From Candidatus Thiodiazotropha sp. (ex Myrtea sp. 'scaly one' KF741663) (GTDB lineage Bacteria > Pseudomonadota > Gammaproteobacteria > Chromatiales > Chromatiaceae), in the NCBI GenBank assembly GCA_025655555.1, contig JAHXIQ010000002.1, forward strand, positions 434,001 to 498,000: a DNA stretch of 64,000 bases. The letters run 5' to 3'. A model generated the notes under the pieces. That model worked only from the letters and a program-made list of their open reading frames with translations. It was not told where the DNA came from and ran no database searches. Below, in pieces: positions 1-10,929 of this stretch (the first letter of the stretch is position 1; every line of letters starts with the position of its first letter). The translations under genes were made by a program, and so were the position numbers.

Positions 1-2
1 CG

Positions 3-668
3 ATGCTTGGTCTCTCATCCGTTGCAGTTGCCGAGGTCAGTATGAATATTGGCGCTACCAGCAACTATATATTCCGTGGCGTGACGCTTTCTGGCGATTC
101 GGCAGCGATTTCGGGCGGTGTGGACTGGAGCGCTGAAAGTGGTCTCTACGCTGGTGCCTGGGCTTCCAATCTGGCTGGTGCCGGCGACTATGAGCTTGAT
201 CTCTATGGTGGCTACAGTGGAGAAGCTGTAGGCTTCGGATATGACGTCGGGCTGATTTATTACACCTATCCTTCTGATCTCGATGCGGACTATGCAGAAC
301 TGTATGGTAATGGCAGTTGGAATTTCCTGACCTTTGGTCTGGCATATACCGTCAGCAGTGATGTGGATGACACGCCTGCTGCCGAGGCCTTCATCGACGG
401 GGATCTCTACTACTATGTCGGCGCCAGTTTCGACCTGGAACAGGATTACTCTATCGCCCTGACGCTGGGTCGCCAGACCTTCGAGGATGACGGTGTTGGT
501 GGCGCAGAGCTCGATTACACCCACTACCAGATTGATCTGACTAAGAGTGCCGGTGATTTTGGTGATGTCACATTGAGCCTTTCGGATACCGACCTGACCG
601 ATACGGACCCGAATGCAGGCGGCGACAGCGATCCACGCTTCTTCGTCTCCTGGTCCAAAGGCTTCTAA
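3..668 (+). CDS. TorF/TIGR02001-like putative outer-membrane porin (5' end may be truncated by window edge)
   Basis: ORF with 'NIGATSNYIFRGVTLSGDSAAISGGVDW' start and alternating beta-barrel pattern ending in aromatic F ('FFVSWSKGF'). Confidence 0.75.
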   Translation: MLGLSSVAVAEVSMNIGATSNYIFRGVTLSGDSAAISGGVDWSAESGLYAGAWASNLAGAGDYELDLYGGYSGEAVGFGYDVGLIYYTYPSDLDADYAELYGNGSWNFLTFGLAYTVSSDVDDTPAAEAFIDGDLYYYVGASFDLEQDYSIALTLGRQTFEDDGVGGAELDYTHYQIDLTKSAGDFGDVTLSLSDTDLTDTDPNAGGDSDPRFFVSWSKGF

Positions 669-689
669 GTTAACCCTTTCCAAATTTAA

Positions 690-1079
<390 letters not shown>

Positions 1080-1107
1080 CCCACAGCTATAGAAATGGGA
1101 GATTATC

Positions 1108-2370
1108 GTGGAAGCGATTACACAACTTAGCTACGCACTGGATACCTTTTACTTTCTGGTATCCGGCGCGCTTGTCATGTGGATGGCGGCTGGCTTTGCC
1201 ATGCTCGAGGCCGGTCTGGTCCGGGCCAAGAATACAGCCGAAATCCTGACAAAAAACGTCGCCCTGTTTGCCATCGCCTGTATTATGTACATGCTGATGG
1301 GCTACAACATCATGTATCCCGCGGATGGCAACGGCATCATTCCGGCCCTGGACCTGAGCTTCATGTTCGGCGGCGACCATAGTGTCGAGGATGTACTGGC
1401 CAGTAATGGTGAGACTTACTACTCCGGCATGTCCGACTTCTTTTTCCAGGTTGTCTTCGTCGCCACCGCCATGTCCATCGTCTCTGGTGCCGTGGCGGAG
1501 CGTATGAAGCTCTGGTCGTTCCTGATCTTTGCGGTGGTCATGACTGGTGTCATCTACCCGCTACAGGGCTATTGGAAATGGGGTGGTGGCTTCCTGGATG
1601 CAGCAGGTTTCAGCGACTTCGCCGGTTCCGGTGTGGTTCATCTGTGTGGTGCTTCGGCAGCACTGGCTGGTGTTATTCTGCTTGGTGCACGTAAGGGCAA
1701 ATATACTGCCGATGGCCGAGCCAACGCTATTCCTGGTGCCAACATGCCGCTGGCCACCTTGGGTACGTTTATTCTGTGGTTGGGTTGGTTCGGCTTCAAC
1801 GGTGGTTCAGAATTGAAGCTCTCCGACGTCGGTGAAGCCAACGCGGTTGCGGCTGTCTTCGTCAACACCAATGCCGCAGCAGCGGGTGGTGTAGTCGCCG
1901 CTCTGCTGACTGCCCGCGCCCTGTTCGGCAAGGCCGATCTGACCATGGCTCTCAACGGCGCCCTGGCAGGTCTGGTGGCGATCACCGCTGAGCCTTTGGC
2001 ACCATCGCCCTTGTGGGCAACCCTTGTCGGCGCTATTGGCGGCATCCTGGTGGTCTTCTCAATCATCACGATGGACAAGATCAAAATCGACGATCCGGTT
2101 GGTGCCATCTCGGTGCATGGCGTGGTCGGTATCTGGGGCCTGATCGCAGTGCCTCTGTCCAATGCCGAAACGAACTTCTCTTCACAGCTGTTGGGACTTG
2201 GCGTGATCTTCGCCTGGACCTTCGTTGCCAGCTTTGTTGTCTGGATGATCATCAAAGTCATCATGGGCATTCGTGTCAGCGAAGAGGAGGAGTATGCAGG
2301 TGTCGATCTCGGCGAATGTGGCCTCGAAGCCTATCCTGAGTTTACCGGCAACCGGGGCTCCGGCCTCTAA
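1108..2370 (+). CDS. amtB: ammonium transporter
   Basis: Amt family membrane protein; 'LGWFGFNGGSEL', 'ISVHGVVGIWG' motifs; follows glnK. Confidence 0.95.
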   Translation: MEAITQLSYALDTFYFLVSGALVMWMAAGFAMLEAGLVRAKNTAEILTKNVALFAIACIMYMLMGYNIMYPADGNGIIPALDLSFMFGGDHSVEDVLASNGETYYSGMSDFFFQVVFVATAMSIVSGAVAERMKLWSFLIFAVVMTGVIYPLQGYWKWGGGFLDAAGFSDFAGSGVVHLCGASAALAGVILLGARKGKYTADGRANAIPGANMPLATLGTFILWLGWFGFNGGSELKLSDVGEANAVAAVFVNTNAAAAGGVVAALLTARALFGKADLTMALNGALAGLVAITAEPLAPSPLWATLVGAIGGILVVFSIITMDKIKIDDPVGAISVHGVVGIWGLIAVPLSNAETNFSSQLLGLGVIFAWTFVASFVVWMIIKVIMGIRVSEEEEYAGVDLGECGLEAYPEFTGNRGSGL

Positions 2371-2390
2371 GATCTGCCTTCGGGGTCTTG

Positions 2391-2416
2391 AAAAGGGCGC
2401 TTCGGCGCCCTTTTTT
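2391..2416 (+). terminator. Rho-independent terminator of glnK-amtB
   Basis: aaaagggcgc-ttcg-gcgcccttttttatttt hairpin followed by T-run. Confidence 0.85.
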
Positions 2417-2475
2417 ATTTTCGTGATATTTCCACTACACTGCGAGGCAGACCAGGGAATTGCTGAGGGCTGATC

Positions 2476-2934
2476 ATGGACTACCGTTCACTTCTTCATG
2501 GCTGTTTGCTTTTGTTGTGCCTAACGGCATTGCAAGCGGATGCTGCGGTTTATAAATGGACTGATGAAAATGGCCGGGTTCATTTCAGTGATAGACCGGT
2601 TCATGAAGCAGCGGAAGAGAAGAAAATCCGCGCCACACCGAAGGGTGCTTCCAGCCAGGGATTGCCACAAGATCGAAAAGAGCGCCGGCAGCGGATGCTC
2701 GATGTCTACGAGCGTGAACGGGGTGAGAAGAAGGAAGCGGCGGCTAAAGCAAAAGAAGCACGCAAGGAGCGAAAACGAAAATGTCTCAATGCCCGTGCGC
2801 GTTACGATGAATATAATTCTGCCGGCGGGATCTATGACTATCTTGAGAGTGGTGAGCGAAAATTTCTGGACAAGGCTGAGCGGCAGCGTTTTATGGCTGG
2901 ACTCAAGGCCGACATAACGCGCTATTGTGAATGA
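2476..2934 (+). CDS. DUF4124 domain-containing secreted protein
   Basis: Signal peptide then 'AAVYKWTDENGRVHFSDRPVHE' typical DUF4124 motif. Confidence 0.8.
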   Translation: MDYRSLLHGCLLLLCLTALQADAAVYKWTDENGRVHFSDRPVHEAAEEKKIRATPKGASSQGLPQDRKERRQRMLDVYERERGEKKEAAAKAKEARKERKRKCLNARARYDEYNSAGGIYDYLESGERKFLDKAERQRFMAGLKADITRYCE

Positions 2935-2943
2935 TTGCAGCTG

Positions 2944-4002
2944 TCACATATAGCTGATTTCAGCCTCGGTCACGATACGATTACGACCTCCCTCTTTGGC
3001 CAGATAGAGGGCTTGGTCTGCGCGCTCCAGCAGGGTTTCACAGTTATCCCCGTGTTGCAGTGTGGCGGCACCGACGGAGACGGTGATGCTGGGCAACCGT
3101 TCTTGGGTGCTACGTCTGACCAGGACCAGTTTGCTGATTGCCTGGTGGATGGTGCGTGCAATATCCACCGCATCATCGATCTTGGTTGAAGGGAGCACAA
3201 TCGTGAACTCCTCTCCCCCATAGCGTGCAGGAAAGTCGTCTTGTCTGAGTAGCTCTCTCATGGTCATGCCCACTCGCCGGATCACCTCATCACCGATCAT
3301 ATGCCCAAAGCGGTCGTTGAACTGCTTGAAGTGATCGATATCCAACATAAGCAGGGAAAAGGGCTGGGTAAGGTCGTTGTCGGCCGCCTCCAGCAGTTCA
3401 CTCATGCGTTGACTCAGCGCCTTGCGGTTGTAAAGCCCGGTAAGTGGATCGGTTGATACTTCGTCTCGTAACTTCTCCACTTCGGTCTGCAGTGTCTTCG
3501 TCTGTTCTTCTACACTCACCAATTGCTCACGCATGACCTGGTTGTTGTGCATGGCCGTTGATGTGGCATCAAGCAGGGTGTTGGCAATTGTGCGGAGATC
3601 TTCAAGGCTGGGATTGTCGCTCAACGCCTTTGTCTGGCTTTGCAGTGTTTCGTTAAAGAGGTCGGTATGGCTGCAGGCGTTGGTAACACCTTGGAGTACC
3701 TGGAACAACAGACCGTGGAGATCTGAGAGGCGGTCGCCGATCTGCTCAGCACCTTCCTCATCATGACAGGTGTTGTCGAAGATGTTTTTCAGCAAGTAGC
3801 TGTCCAGTGGCTCCTTGGCTGCGATTTTTGCATCGAGAGTTTGAGTGAGCTTCTCATAGCGCCCACTGGCATATTGGTAGGCGATGAGATGGCAGACTGG
3901 TGTCGGTGGTATCTCGTAACGCTCGAGTAACGCAAGTGCTTTGGCATGCCATGTTCTGGCGTCATCCGGGGCGTCCAACTGAAAACAGGCGGGTATTTCC
4001 AT
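2944..4002 (-). CDS. GGDEF-domain diguanylate cyclase
   Basis: 'DPLTGLYNRKAL', 'RYGGEEFTIVLP' (GGEEF) motif; N-terminal DGC-like helical region. Confidence 0.9.
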   Translation of the reverse strand: MEIPACFQLDAPDDARTWHAKALALLERYEIPPTPVCHLIAYQYASGRYEKLTQTLDAKIAAKEPLDSYLLKNIFDNTCHDEEGAEQIGDRLSDLHGLLFQVLQGVTNACSHTDLFNETLQSQTKALSDNPSLEDLRTIANTLLDATSTAMHNNQVMREQLVSVEEQTKTLQTEVEKLRDEVSTDPLTGLYNRKALSQRMSELLEAADNDLTQPFSLLMLDIDHFKQFNDRFGHMIGDEVIRRVGMTMRELLRQDDFPARYGGEEFTIVLPSTKIDDAVDIARTIHQAISKLVLVRRSTQERLPSITVSVGAATLQHGDNCETLLERADQALYLAKEGGRNRIVTEAEISYM

Positions 4003-4129
4003 AACTAGTAGCTACTTTGTTCGAAGTTTATTTTTTTTGTCCGCTGAGATTTTTCCCAACTAAGTACCTCTCTATTGCGACCGCTTGTCGGCTAGCTTTA
4101 GGAATTTTCTTATGGTTTGAGACATAAAC

Positions 4130-4147
4130 AAGGGGGCTTATGCCCCC
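4130..4147 (-). terminator. hairpin downstream of the DsrC-like gene, possible terminator
   Basis: AGGGGGC-ttat-GCCCCCT inverted repeat between convergent-to-minus genes; weak T-tract on minus strand. Confidence 0.45.
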
Positions 4148-4178
4148 TCGCAGGATAAAAAAAACTTATTGGTTTGGT

Positions 4179-4529
4179 TTAATGAACACTGCCAAATGAG
4201 AGATCGAGGGAGTAGGGAGGCAGTGGGATACCGGCAATCTTGCAAGCCTGAACCACGGGTCCACGAGGGAAGAGACTGTAGAGGTATTTTTTACCACCAC
4301 GCTCTTTTACCTGGGAGATCATGGCTTTGAGGACAAGTCTGGCGCTACAGCTGGTGCCATTCTCTTCGCAGTGGCTGCGCAGGAAATGGATCATCTCCCA
4401 GTGGTCGTCAGTCAGCGTGATATTTTCCTCTTTAGCGAGTTCGATGGCTCTCTCCTCGGTCCAATCTTCAAAGCCTTCCGGTGTGTTGCTGTTCTCAACA
4501 GCCATGGGGTTCATATGCGGCATAGTCAT
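4179..4529 (-). CDS. TusE/DsrC/DsvC-family sulfur relay protein, variant C-terminus
   Basis: 'LTDDHWEMIHFLRSHCEENG', 'KYLYSLFPRGPVVQACKIAGIP' DsrC fold motifs; terminal Cys missing. Confidence 0.85.
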   Translation of the reverse strand: MTMPHMNPMAVENSNTPEGFEDWTEERAIELAKEENITLTDDHWEMIHFLRSHCEENGTSCSARLVLKAMISQVKERGGKKYLYSLFPRGPVVQACKIAGIPLPPYSLDLSFGSVH

Positions 4530-4751
4530 TCTCCAGTGGTGATCTATCTAGTCGTTGTAATTATTGGAAATCGATATTTTGATGAGCCCTGATCCGGTCT
4601 CTACAACCCAAAGATAGATCAGATCCCGGAAAAGACCAAGAAAATTACTAGGTTTTTTGTGGTGATGTGATTCCACCCGAATTGCCTGGCGACAAAGGGG
4701 CGTGTTTTCCGTTACCATCTGTTTAAAATTTTTGTGGAAATTCCGCCGCTT

Positions 4752-7454
4752 ATGTCATCAAAACCCCCGTTTATTCTAGTCGATGGTTCCTCCTATCTTT
4801 TCCGGGCCTACCATGCGCTGCCTGATCTGAGTAACGCCCAAGGAGAGCCCACCGGTGCCATTGTCGGGGTGTTGAACATGCTCCGGCGGTTACTCAGTGA
4901 TTATCAGCCTGAGAATATCGTGGTGATTTTCGATGCGCCGGGGGGTAGTTTTCGAAATGAACTCTATAGGGAGTACAAGGCCAACCGCCCGCCCATGCCG
5001 GAGGACCTGCGTGTGCAAATTGCCCCCCTGCACGACATTATCCGGGCTATGGGGCTGCCATTGGTAATGGTGGAAGGGGTGGAGGCGGATGATGTCATCG
5101 GCACGCTAGCCCGACAGGCCACTGAGCAGGGTATGGATACGCTGATCTCCACCGGCGACAAGGACATGGCTCAACTGGTGAATCCGCACGTCAGCCTCAT
5201 TAACACTATGTCGGAGACCTTCACGGATCAGGTGGGTGTGGTTGAGAAGTTTGGGGTCAAACCTGAGCAGATCATCGACTATCTGGCCTTGGTGGGGGAT
5301 TCGGTGGACAACATACCCGGGGTACCCAAGTGCGGACCCAAGACAGCCGCCAAATGGCTGCAGGCCTACGATGATTTAGATAATCTGATGGCCCATGCGG
5401 ATGAGATCAAAGGCAAGATCGGTGAAAATCTGAGAGCCAGTCTGGAATTCCTCCCGCTCTCACGGGAGCTGGCCACCATCAAGCTTGATGTGGCATTAGA
5501 CAAGGCGCCTGCTGACTATACCCAGACCGATCCGGATATTGCGTGCCTGAGAGAACACTACCAGCGGATGGAATCCAACCGGCTGCTCGCTACCCTGGAG
5601 GGTGTAGCGGAAACACCGACAGAAGAGCCGCCCGCACAGGTTGAGGGTGAGTACGAGACAATCCTCGATGAGAAGAGATTCATTCACTGGCTCAAGCGGC
5701 TTGAACAGGCTGAACTCTTTGCCTTCGATACAGAGACCACCAGTCTCGACTATATGTTGGCTGAATTGGTGGGGCTCTCTTTCGCGGTCCAGGCCGGCGA
5801 GGCGGCTTATGTACCCCTGGCCCATGATTACCCCGGTGCACCGCATCAGTTACCCCGTGAGTGGGTACTCACTCAGCTCAAACCCATATTGCAGGATGAT
5901 AGCCGGAAAAAGGTCGGCCAGAATCTGAAATACGACATGAGCGTGTTGGCCCGATACGATATTGAACTGCGTGGTGTGGCCTTCGATACGATGTTGGAGT
6001 CCTATGTGCTCGACTCCACAGCAACCCGCCACGATATGGATTCGCTGGCGAAGACCTACTTGCAGCGAGAAACGATTCATTTCGAGGATATTGCCGGCAA
6101 GGGCAAAAAACAGCTGACATTCAACCAAATCGCCCTGGAAGAGGCAGCACCCTACGCCGCGGAGGATGCGGATATCACACTGAGCCTGCACCAGGCCATC
6201 TGGCCGAAGCTGGAGGCTGAGGCGTCACTGTCAGCTTTACTGACATCCTTGGAGATCCCGTTAGTATCCGTGCTCTCACGCATTGAGCGCAATGGCGTGA
6301 GAATCGATTGCGACAAGCTCAGGCAACAGAGCGGAGAGATGGCCAAGAGCATGCATGCGCTGGAGCAACAGGCCTATGGGATTGCCGGGCATAATTTCAA
6401 TCTGGCTTCACCCAAACAGATTGGCGAGATCTTTTTCAATGAACTGAAGCTCCCGGTCATTTCCAAGACCCCAAAAGGAGCACCATCAACCGCCGAATCG
6501 GTGTTGGTGGAATTGGCGGAACAGGGCCATGAGTTACCCGCTGTGATTCTGCAGCACCGAGGACTTTCTAAGCTGAAGTCGACCTATACAGATAAGCTGC
6601 CGGAGATGGTCAACCCCATCACCGGGCGTGTGCATACCTCTTATCATCAGGCTGTGGCAGCCACCGGACGGCTCTCATCGTCCGATCCTAACTTGCAGAA
6701 CATCCCCATACGCAGCGAGGAGGGACGCCGTATACGCCAGGCATTTGTGGCAGAAGCTGGTTGGAAGATGGTGGCTGCAGATTATTCACAGATTGAGTTA
6801 CGCATCATGGCCCATCTCTCCGGTGATGCGGGTCTGCGCAAGGCGTTTTCTGCGGGTGAGGATATCCACCGCGCCACGGCAGCGGAGGTATTCGGAGAAA
6901 GCCTGGAACAGGTGACCGCAGATCAACGTCGCTCAGCCAAGGCCATTAACTTTGGTCTGATTTACGGCATGTCAGCCTTCGGACTGGCCAGGCAGCTGGG
7001 TATTGAGCGGTCTGCTGCCCAGGACTATGTGGATCTCTACTTCAAGCGTTATCCCGGCGTTGCCGAGTTTATGGACCGCATACGTGAACAGGCCCGCGAG
7101 CAGGGCTATGTGGAGACCCTGTTTGGCAGAAGGCTTTATCTACCTGACATCAATGCCCGTAATCACCAGCGACGGACTGGGGCTGAACGTACGGCCATCA
7201 ATGCTCCCATGCAGGGGAGCGCGGCGGATATCATTAAGCGCGCCATGCTCGAGGTGGATGGGTGGATCTGTGCAGAGAAGCCACCGGTAAGACTGTTGAT
7301 GCAGGTGCATGATGAACTGGTATTGGAAGTGGAGGAGGCATTTGTGCCTGAGGCGACCCGAAGACTGCGTAGCTGCATGGAGGGGGCCGCCTCATTGGAT
7401 GTCCCGCTGCTGGTTGATGTGGGGGTGGGTGATGATTGGGAGGCCGCTCACTAA
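4752..7454 (+). CDS. polA: DNA polymerase I
   Basis: 5' nuclease, 3'-5' exo ('[10 protein letters not shown]') and polymerase ('[15 protein letters not shown]', '[10 protein letters not shown]') domains. Confidence 0.97.
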   Translation: MSSKPPFILVDGSSYLFRAYHALPDLSNAQGEPTGAIVGVLNMLRRLLSDYQPENIVVIFDAPGGSFRNELYREYKANRPPMPEDLRVQIAPLHDIIRAMGLPLVMVEGVEADDVIGTLARQATEQGMDTLISTGDKDMAQLVNPHVSLINTMSETFTDQVGVVEKFGVKPEQIIDYLALVGDSVDNIPGVPKCGPKTAAKWLQAYDDLDNLMAHADEIKGKIGENLRASLEFLPLSRELATIKLDVALDKAPADYTQTDPDIACLREHYQRMESNRLLATLEGVAETPTEEPPAQVEGEYETILDEKRFIHWLKRLEQAELFAFDTETTSLDYMLAELVGLSFAVQAGEAAYVPLAHDYPGAPHQLPREWVLTQLKPILQDDSRKKVGQNLKYDMSVLARYDIELRGVAFDTMLESYVLDSTATRHDMDSLAKTYLQRETIHFEDIAGKGKKQLTFNQIALEEAAPYAAEDADITLSLHQAIWPKLEAEASLSALLTSLEIPLVSVLSRIERNGVRIDCDKLRQQSGEMAKSMHALEQQAYGIAGHNFNLASPKQIGEIFFNELKLPVISKTPKGAPSTAESVLVELAEQGHELPAVILQHRGLSKLKSTYTDKLPEMVNPITGRVHTSYHQAVAATGRLSSSDPNLQNIPIRSEEGRRIRQAFVAEAGWKMVAADYSQIELRIMAHLSGDAGLRKAFSAGEDIHRATAAEVFGESLEQVTADQRRSAKAINFGLIYGMSAFGLARQLGIERSAAQDYVDLYFKRYPGVAEFMDRIREQAREQGYVETLFGRRLYLPDINARNHQRRTGAERTAINAPMQGSAADIIKRAMLEVDGWICAEKPPVRLLMQVHDELVLEVEEAFVPEATRRLRSCMEGAASLDVPLLVDVGVGDDWEAAH

Positions 7455-7540
7455 AAGCGCTTATCTTATTGTATTGAGTAGATAAACAGGCTGTCTGTCT
7501 TCACGGAGAATGAGGAAAAGTAATTCTGTGAAGAGATTTT

Positions 7541-7567
7541 GAACTTTCCCCTGAAGCCCCAGTCTAT
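7541..7567 (+). promoter_or_regulatory. sigma-E/AlgU-like promoter: GAACTT-N16-TCTAT
   Basis: Matches extracytoplasmic sigma-E/AlgU type consensus GAACTT-N16/17-TCTGA in 4/5 positions or so at -10; located upstream of putative sRNA. Confidence 0.5.
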
Positions 7568-7574
7568 GAATACG

Positions 7575-7693
7575 TAAGTCGTACGACACGGGTCGCTTTC
7601 CTCCCTTTTGCGGCCCATCCTTCCCGGTCACCCCATCCGGGAAGATCAGGCCCCATCAACCTCTCCCCTTAGGTTGATGGGGCCTTCTTTTTT
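7575..7693 (+). ncRNA. putative polA-engB intergenic small RNA (Spot 42/ErsA-position sRNA)
   Basis: Intergenic polA-engB; sigma-E-like promoter; C/U-rich ctttcctccctttt stretch; hairpin TTCCCGG/CCGGGAA (7621-7642); strong terminator at 7649-7693. 5' end estimated from promoter spacing. Confidence 0.7.
7649..7693 (+). terminator. strong Rho-independent terminator
   Basis: 14-bp perfect stem ggccccatcaacct / aggttgatggggcc, loop ctcccctt, then ttctttttt. Confidence 0.92.
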
Positions 7694-7709
7694 ACGGGAT
7701 ACTTTATTC

Positions 7710-8351
7710 TCACCCCTGCTCGGTTTCTCCTCCATCATCTGCCGAAACGGTCTCGTTTCCCAGGTCAAACCAGATGTCCAAAACCTGATGGCATTCGTCT
7801 ATCCCCTTGTGTTTGAGGGCAGAGAAGAGCTGGATGGTAATCTCCGGTCGGTCGCTCAATTCTCGCCGGACCTTGAGCAGGGTTGATTTGCCAGCGCCAC
7901 TTTTGAGCTTGTCGGCTTTGGTCAGCAGGATATGAGTGGGCAGGCCGTGATGGGTATTCCACTGCAGCATCTGCAGATCGAAAGGCTTGAGTGGATGACG
8001 GATATCCATCAACAGGATCAATCCACGCAGACACTGCCGGTTTTGTACGTAGTCTGCAAGACTCTTCTGCCACTGTTGTTTGACGGCTTCGGCGACCTTG
8101 GCGTAGCCATAGCCCGGCAGATCGACCAGACGTCGTTCCTCGTCCAGTTCGAAGAAGTTGAGCAGTTGGGTGCGCCCAGGGGTTTTACTGGCTCGGGCCA
8201 GGCTCTTCTGACCACACAGTGCATTCAGTGCGCTCGACTTGCCGGCGTTGGATCGTCCGGCAAACGCGACTTCCGTACCCTGGTCTGGGGGGGATTGATT
8301 GAGTCGGGCCGCACTCTTGAGAAAGCTGGCACGGCGGTAGTAAGGGTTCAT
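7710..8351 (-). CDS. engB: ribosome biogenesis GTP-binding protein YihA/YsxC
   Basis: '[14 protein letters not shown]' P-loop, 'DLPGYGYAK'; synteny with polA. Confidence 0.95.
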   Translation of the reverse strand: MNPYYRRASFLKSAARLNQSPPDQGTEVAFAGRSNAGKSSALNALCGQKSLARASKTPGRTQLLNFFELDEERRLVDLPGYGYAKVAEAVKQQWQKSLADYVQNRQCLRGLILLMDIRHPLKPFDLQMLQWNTHHGLPTHILLTKADKLKSGAGKSTLLKVRRELSDRPEITIQLFSALKHKGIDECHQVLDIWFDLGNETVSADDGGETEQG

Positions 8352-8409
8352 ATCGGTTCCAGGGCGGTGATGGCAAGCCTCGGCACCCTATGCGATGGAA
8401 ACCCGGTGG

Positions 8410-8865
8410 TCAACTACCCCAAAGGCGTTTGATCCAGGATTTCTTGCTCAGCTTGGGTTGTGCACCGGCTGAGATGAAGAAGCCGCTGTACTGCATATCC
8501 TCTTCCATGATGTGTTTGGTGAGCCAGGTCTTGAGGAAGTGCATCAGTTCAAAACCGATCGACTTCTTGCCGGTGGCTACCTTGTCTTGAAGATCGACCA
8601 CGGAATGCAGCAGCTCCTCGTGGATCTCCTTGTGCTCATCGTAACCGGGATAGTTGAGAATACGCATCAGGCTCTCTTCCACCGCGAAATGAATTCGTGT
8701 GTAGTCGGCCAGATCCTTCAGGATGCTGTTGACGACATCACTACCATGGCGTTGGTGAATGGCTTCATGCATTTTATTCACCAGATCGACCAGCACCTTG
8801 TGCTGTTCATCGATCTCTTCAATACCGACACTCAGGGTGTCTGACCACTCGACAAACTTGCTCAT
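8410..8865 (-). CDS. bacteriohemerythrin
   Basis: 'WSDTLSVGIEEIDEQHKVLVDLVNKMHEA', 'HFAVEESLM', 'HEELL', 'HIMEED' hemerythrin ligands. Confidence 0.92.
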   Translation of the reverse strand: MSKFVEWSDTLSVGIEEIDEQHKVLVDLVNKMHEAIHQRHGSDVVNSILKDLADYTRIHFAVEESLMRILNYPGYDEHKEIHEELLHSVVDLQDKVATGKKSIGFELMHFLKTWLTKHIMEEDMQYSGFFISAGAQPKLSKKSWIKRLWGS

Positions 8866-8976
8866 ATCACTATCCCTACTACGTTGATGCACTCGGATTC
8901 CGCCAAATGCGATGGCCACACATTGTGACAGAGTTCACGGTTGTCTTTCAATAATAGTCAAGTCTTCTAAGTCAGT

Positions 8977-9456
8977 TTATTCGATTCTTTCCCAGATCCC
9001 TGATTTTCCGCCCGCTTTTTCGAGCAGTTGGATATCGCTGATAGACATGCCCCGATCAACAGCCTTGCACATGTCATAGATGGTGAGCAGGGTAACCTGG
9101 GCGGCGAACAGGGCCTCGATTTCTACGCCGGTCTGGCCCAGGGTCTCGACATGACACCGGCAATGAACACTATTTTTCTCCTCTTCGGGTGAGAGGGTGA
9201 TCTCCACCTTGGTGAGAGAGAGCGGATGGCAGAGGGGTACCAGATCCGGTGCTTTCTTGGCTGCCATAATCCCGGCAATGCGGGCGACACCCAGGACATC
9301 CCCTTTTTTGTGGCTGCCTTGCAGGATCATCTTGAGGGTTTCGGGTTGCATGGTGATGCGGCCCTCGGTGATTGCCCGGCGTCGAGTCTCTGGCTTGTCG
9401 CCCACATCGACCATATGGGCTTCGCCCGCGGAATTGAAATGTGTGAAGTCAGCCAT
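8977..9456 (-). CDS. moaC: cyclic pyranopterin monophosphate synthase
   Basis: '[11 protein letters not shown]..', '[12 protein letters not shown]', '[11 protein letters not shown]' MoaC motifs. Confidence 0.95.
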   Translation of the reverse strand: MADFTHFNSAGEAHMVDVGDKPETRRRAITEGRITMQPETLKMILQGSHKKGDVLGVARIAGIMAAKKAPDLVPLCHPLSLTKVEITLSPEEEKNSVHCRCHVETLGQTGVEIEALFAAQVTLLTIYDMCKAVDRGMSISDIQLLEKAGGKSGIWERIE

Positions 9457-9995
9457 TAATAACCCGCTTCGCGTTCAATTTGTTTAGAGATTTCCAGGGT
9501 TTCAAAAGTCATCTCCTCGAGATCTGCCATGACAAAGGTGGCCGGTGAGCGGCCGACACCGCCGATGGTACCTGGATTGACCAGGTGCGTGGTGCCGCCT
9601 TTGAGATTTTTGACGGCCTCAATGCTTACCTTATGGCTGTGGCCACAACAGACCAGATCCCAGTTACCCGTGGCCGCCATGGCATTGCCGTAGTGAGGAT
9701 AGTGCACAAGGAAAATCCTGCGTCCAGCCAGTTCCAGACCGGCATCCATCCCGTGGTAGTGAATATGGTTCTCATCTCGGTTGGCAAGACGGCCAAGGGT
9801 ATAGAGATCGCCGGTATTGTTGCCATGGATGACATGCACGGGTAAGTGGTATTTGTCGAGGCAGTGGAGGGTGCTGGGCGCGACAACGTCACCACAGTGC
9901 AGAACGGCTTCGGCACCTTTCTCCTTTGCGGTTTCCACTGCAGCGTCAAGCAGCGGGATGTGGTCATGGCTGTCGGATAAGATACAAACTTTCAT
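9456..9995 (-). CDS. YfcE/MJ0936-family metallophosphodiesterase
   Basis: '[13 protein letters not shown]', 'HCGDVV', 'IHGNNTGD', 'CGHSHK' motifs. Confidence 0.88.
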   Translation of the reverse strand: MKVCILSDSHDHIPLLDAAVETAKEKGAEAVLHCGDVVAPSTLHCLDKYHLPVHVIHGNNTGDLYTLGRLANRDENHIHYHGMDAGLELAGRRIFLVHYPHYGNAMAATGNWDLVCCGHSHKVSIEAVKNLKGGTTHLVNPGTIGGVGRSPATFVMADLEEMTFETLEISKQIEREAGY

Positions 9996-10131
9996 AAATG
10001 GGCAGACTCAGACCAGATGATTAATAGTGATTATGGGTCCTGGCGAAACGGATGGCTTCCGCAGTTTACGCGAAAGCCCCGCTTCTATTTGAATACTGGC
10101 CGTTGGTGATGCCTGGTCGGCCAGTGCAGGG

Positions 10132-10680
10132 TTAGAAGTTCGGTTTGTCCGGCGCATCCTTGTACATCTGGATTGATTCCAGGATCTCTTGCTTGGCTTC
10201 ATCTATGCCGTACCATCCGTCGACACGTACCCACTTTCCTTCGTCCAGGTCTTTGTAGTGCTCGAAAAAGTGGGAGATGCGATTGAGTGTCTCTCCCGAG
10301 AGATCGCGGAAAGTCTGAACGCTTCTGTAAGTTTTGCACAGCTTATCCATTGGCACAGCCAATACTTTGGCATCGTCGCCGGATTCATCTTTCATCTTTA
10401 AAACACCGACAGGGCGGCAGGTGATGACAGAGCCGGGAATCAGCGGATAGGGGGTCAAAACCAAAACATCTACTGGATCGCCGTCTTTCGACAACGTATG
10501 CGGCACATAACCATAGTTGCAGGGGTAGTGCATGGCCGTGGACATGAAACGGTCCACAAACATGGCGCCGGTCTCCTTATCCAGTTCGTACTTCACGGGA
10601 TCTGAGTGGGCGGGTATCTCAATGATGACATTGATCTCGTTGGGTATGTTGGCACCGGATAAGACGCGGTCGAGATTCAT
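10132..10680 (-). CDS. ppa: soluble inorganic pyrophosphatase
   Basis: '[29 protein letters not shown]', '[20 protein letters not shown]' family I PPase. Confidence 0.96.
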   Translation of the reverse strand: MNLDRVLSGANIPNEINVIIEIPAHSDPVKYELDKETGAMFVDRFMSTAMHYPCNYGYVPHTLSKDGDPVDVLVLTPYPLIPGSVITCRPVGVLKMKDESGDDAKVLAVPMDKLCKTYRSVQTFRDLSGETLNRISHFFEHYKDLDEGKWVRVDGWYGIDEAKQEILESIQMYKDAPDKPNF

Positions 10681-10883
10681 GGGCTAGTTTCCTCGGGCTC
10701 GAAAAAAGCGCCATTATAGTCAGAGAGGACGGCCTATCCCAAGGTAAATCAGATATTCAGCCCTTTAGTATGTGGGTAATTCAGGCTTACCGTGGGAGAG
10801 AAGGAGGGCAAATGTGAAAGTGGTTGCTCTAGCGATGTGCTGGGAATTAAAACTTTTTTTAATCTCGGGTAGGTAAGTGCGGT

Positions 10884-10914
10884 AAAAAAAGGCGGCCCGA
10901 AGGCCGCCTTTTTT
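10884..10914 (-). terminator. Rho-independent terminator downstream of hppA
   Basis: aaaaaaaggcggcc-cgaa-ggccgcctttttt. Confidence 0.85.
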
Positions 10915-10929
10915 CACACTAAGACCGTA

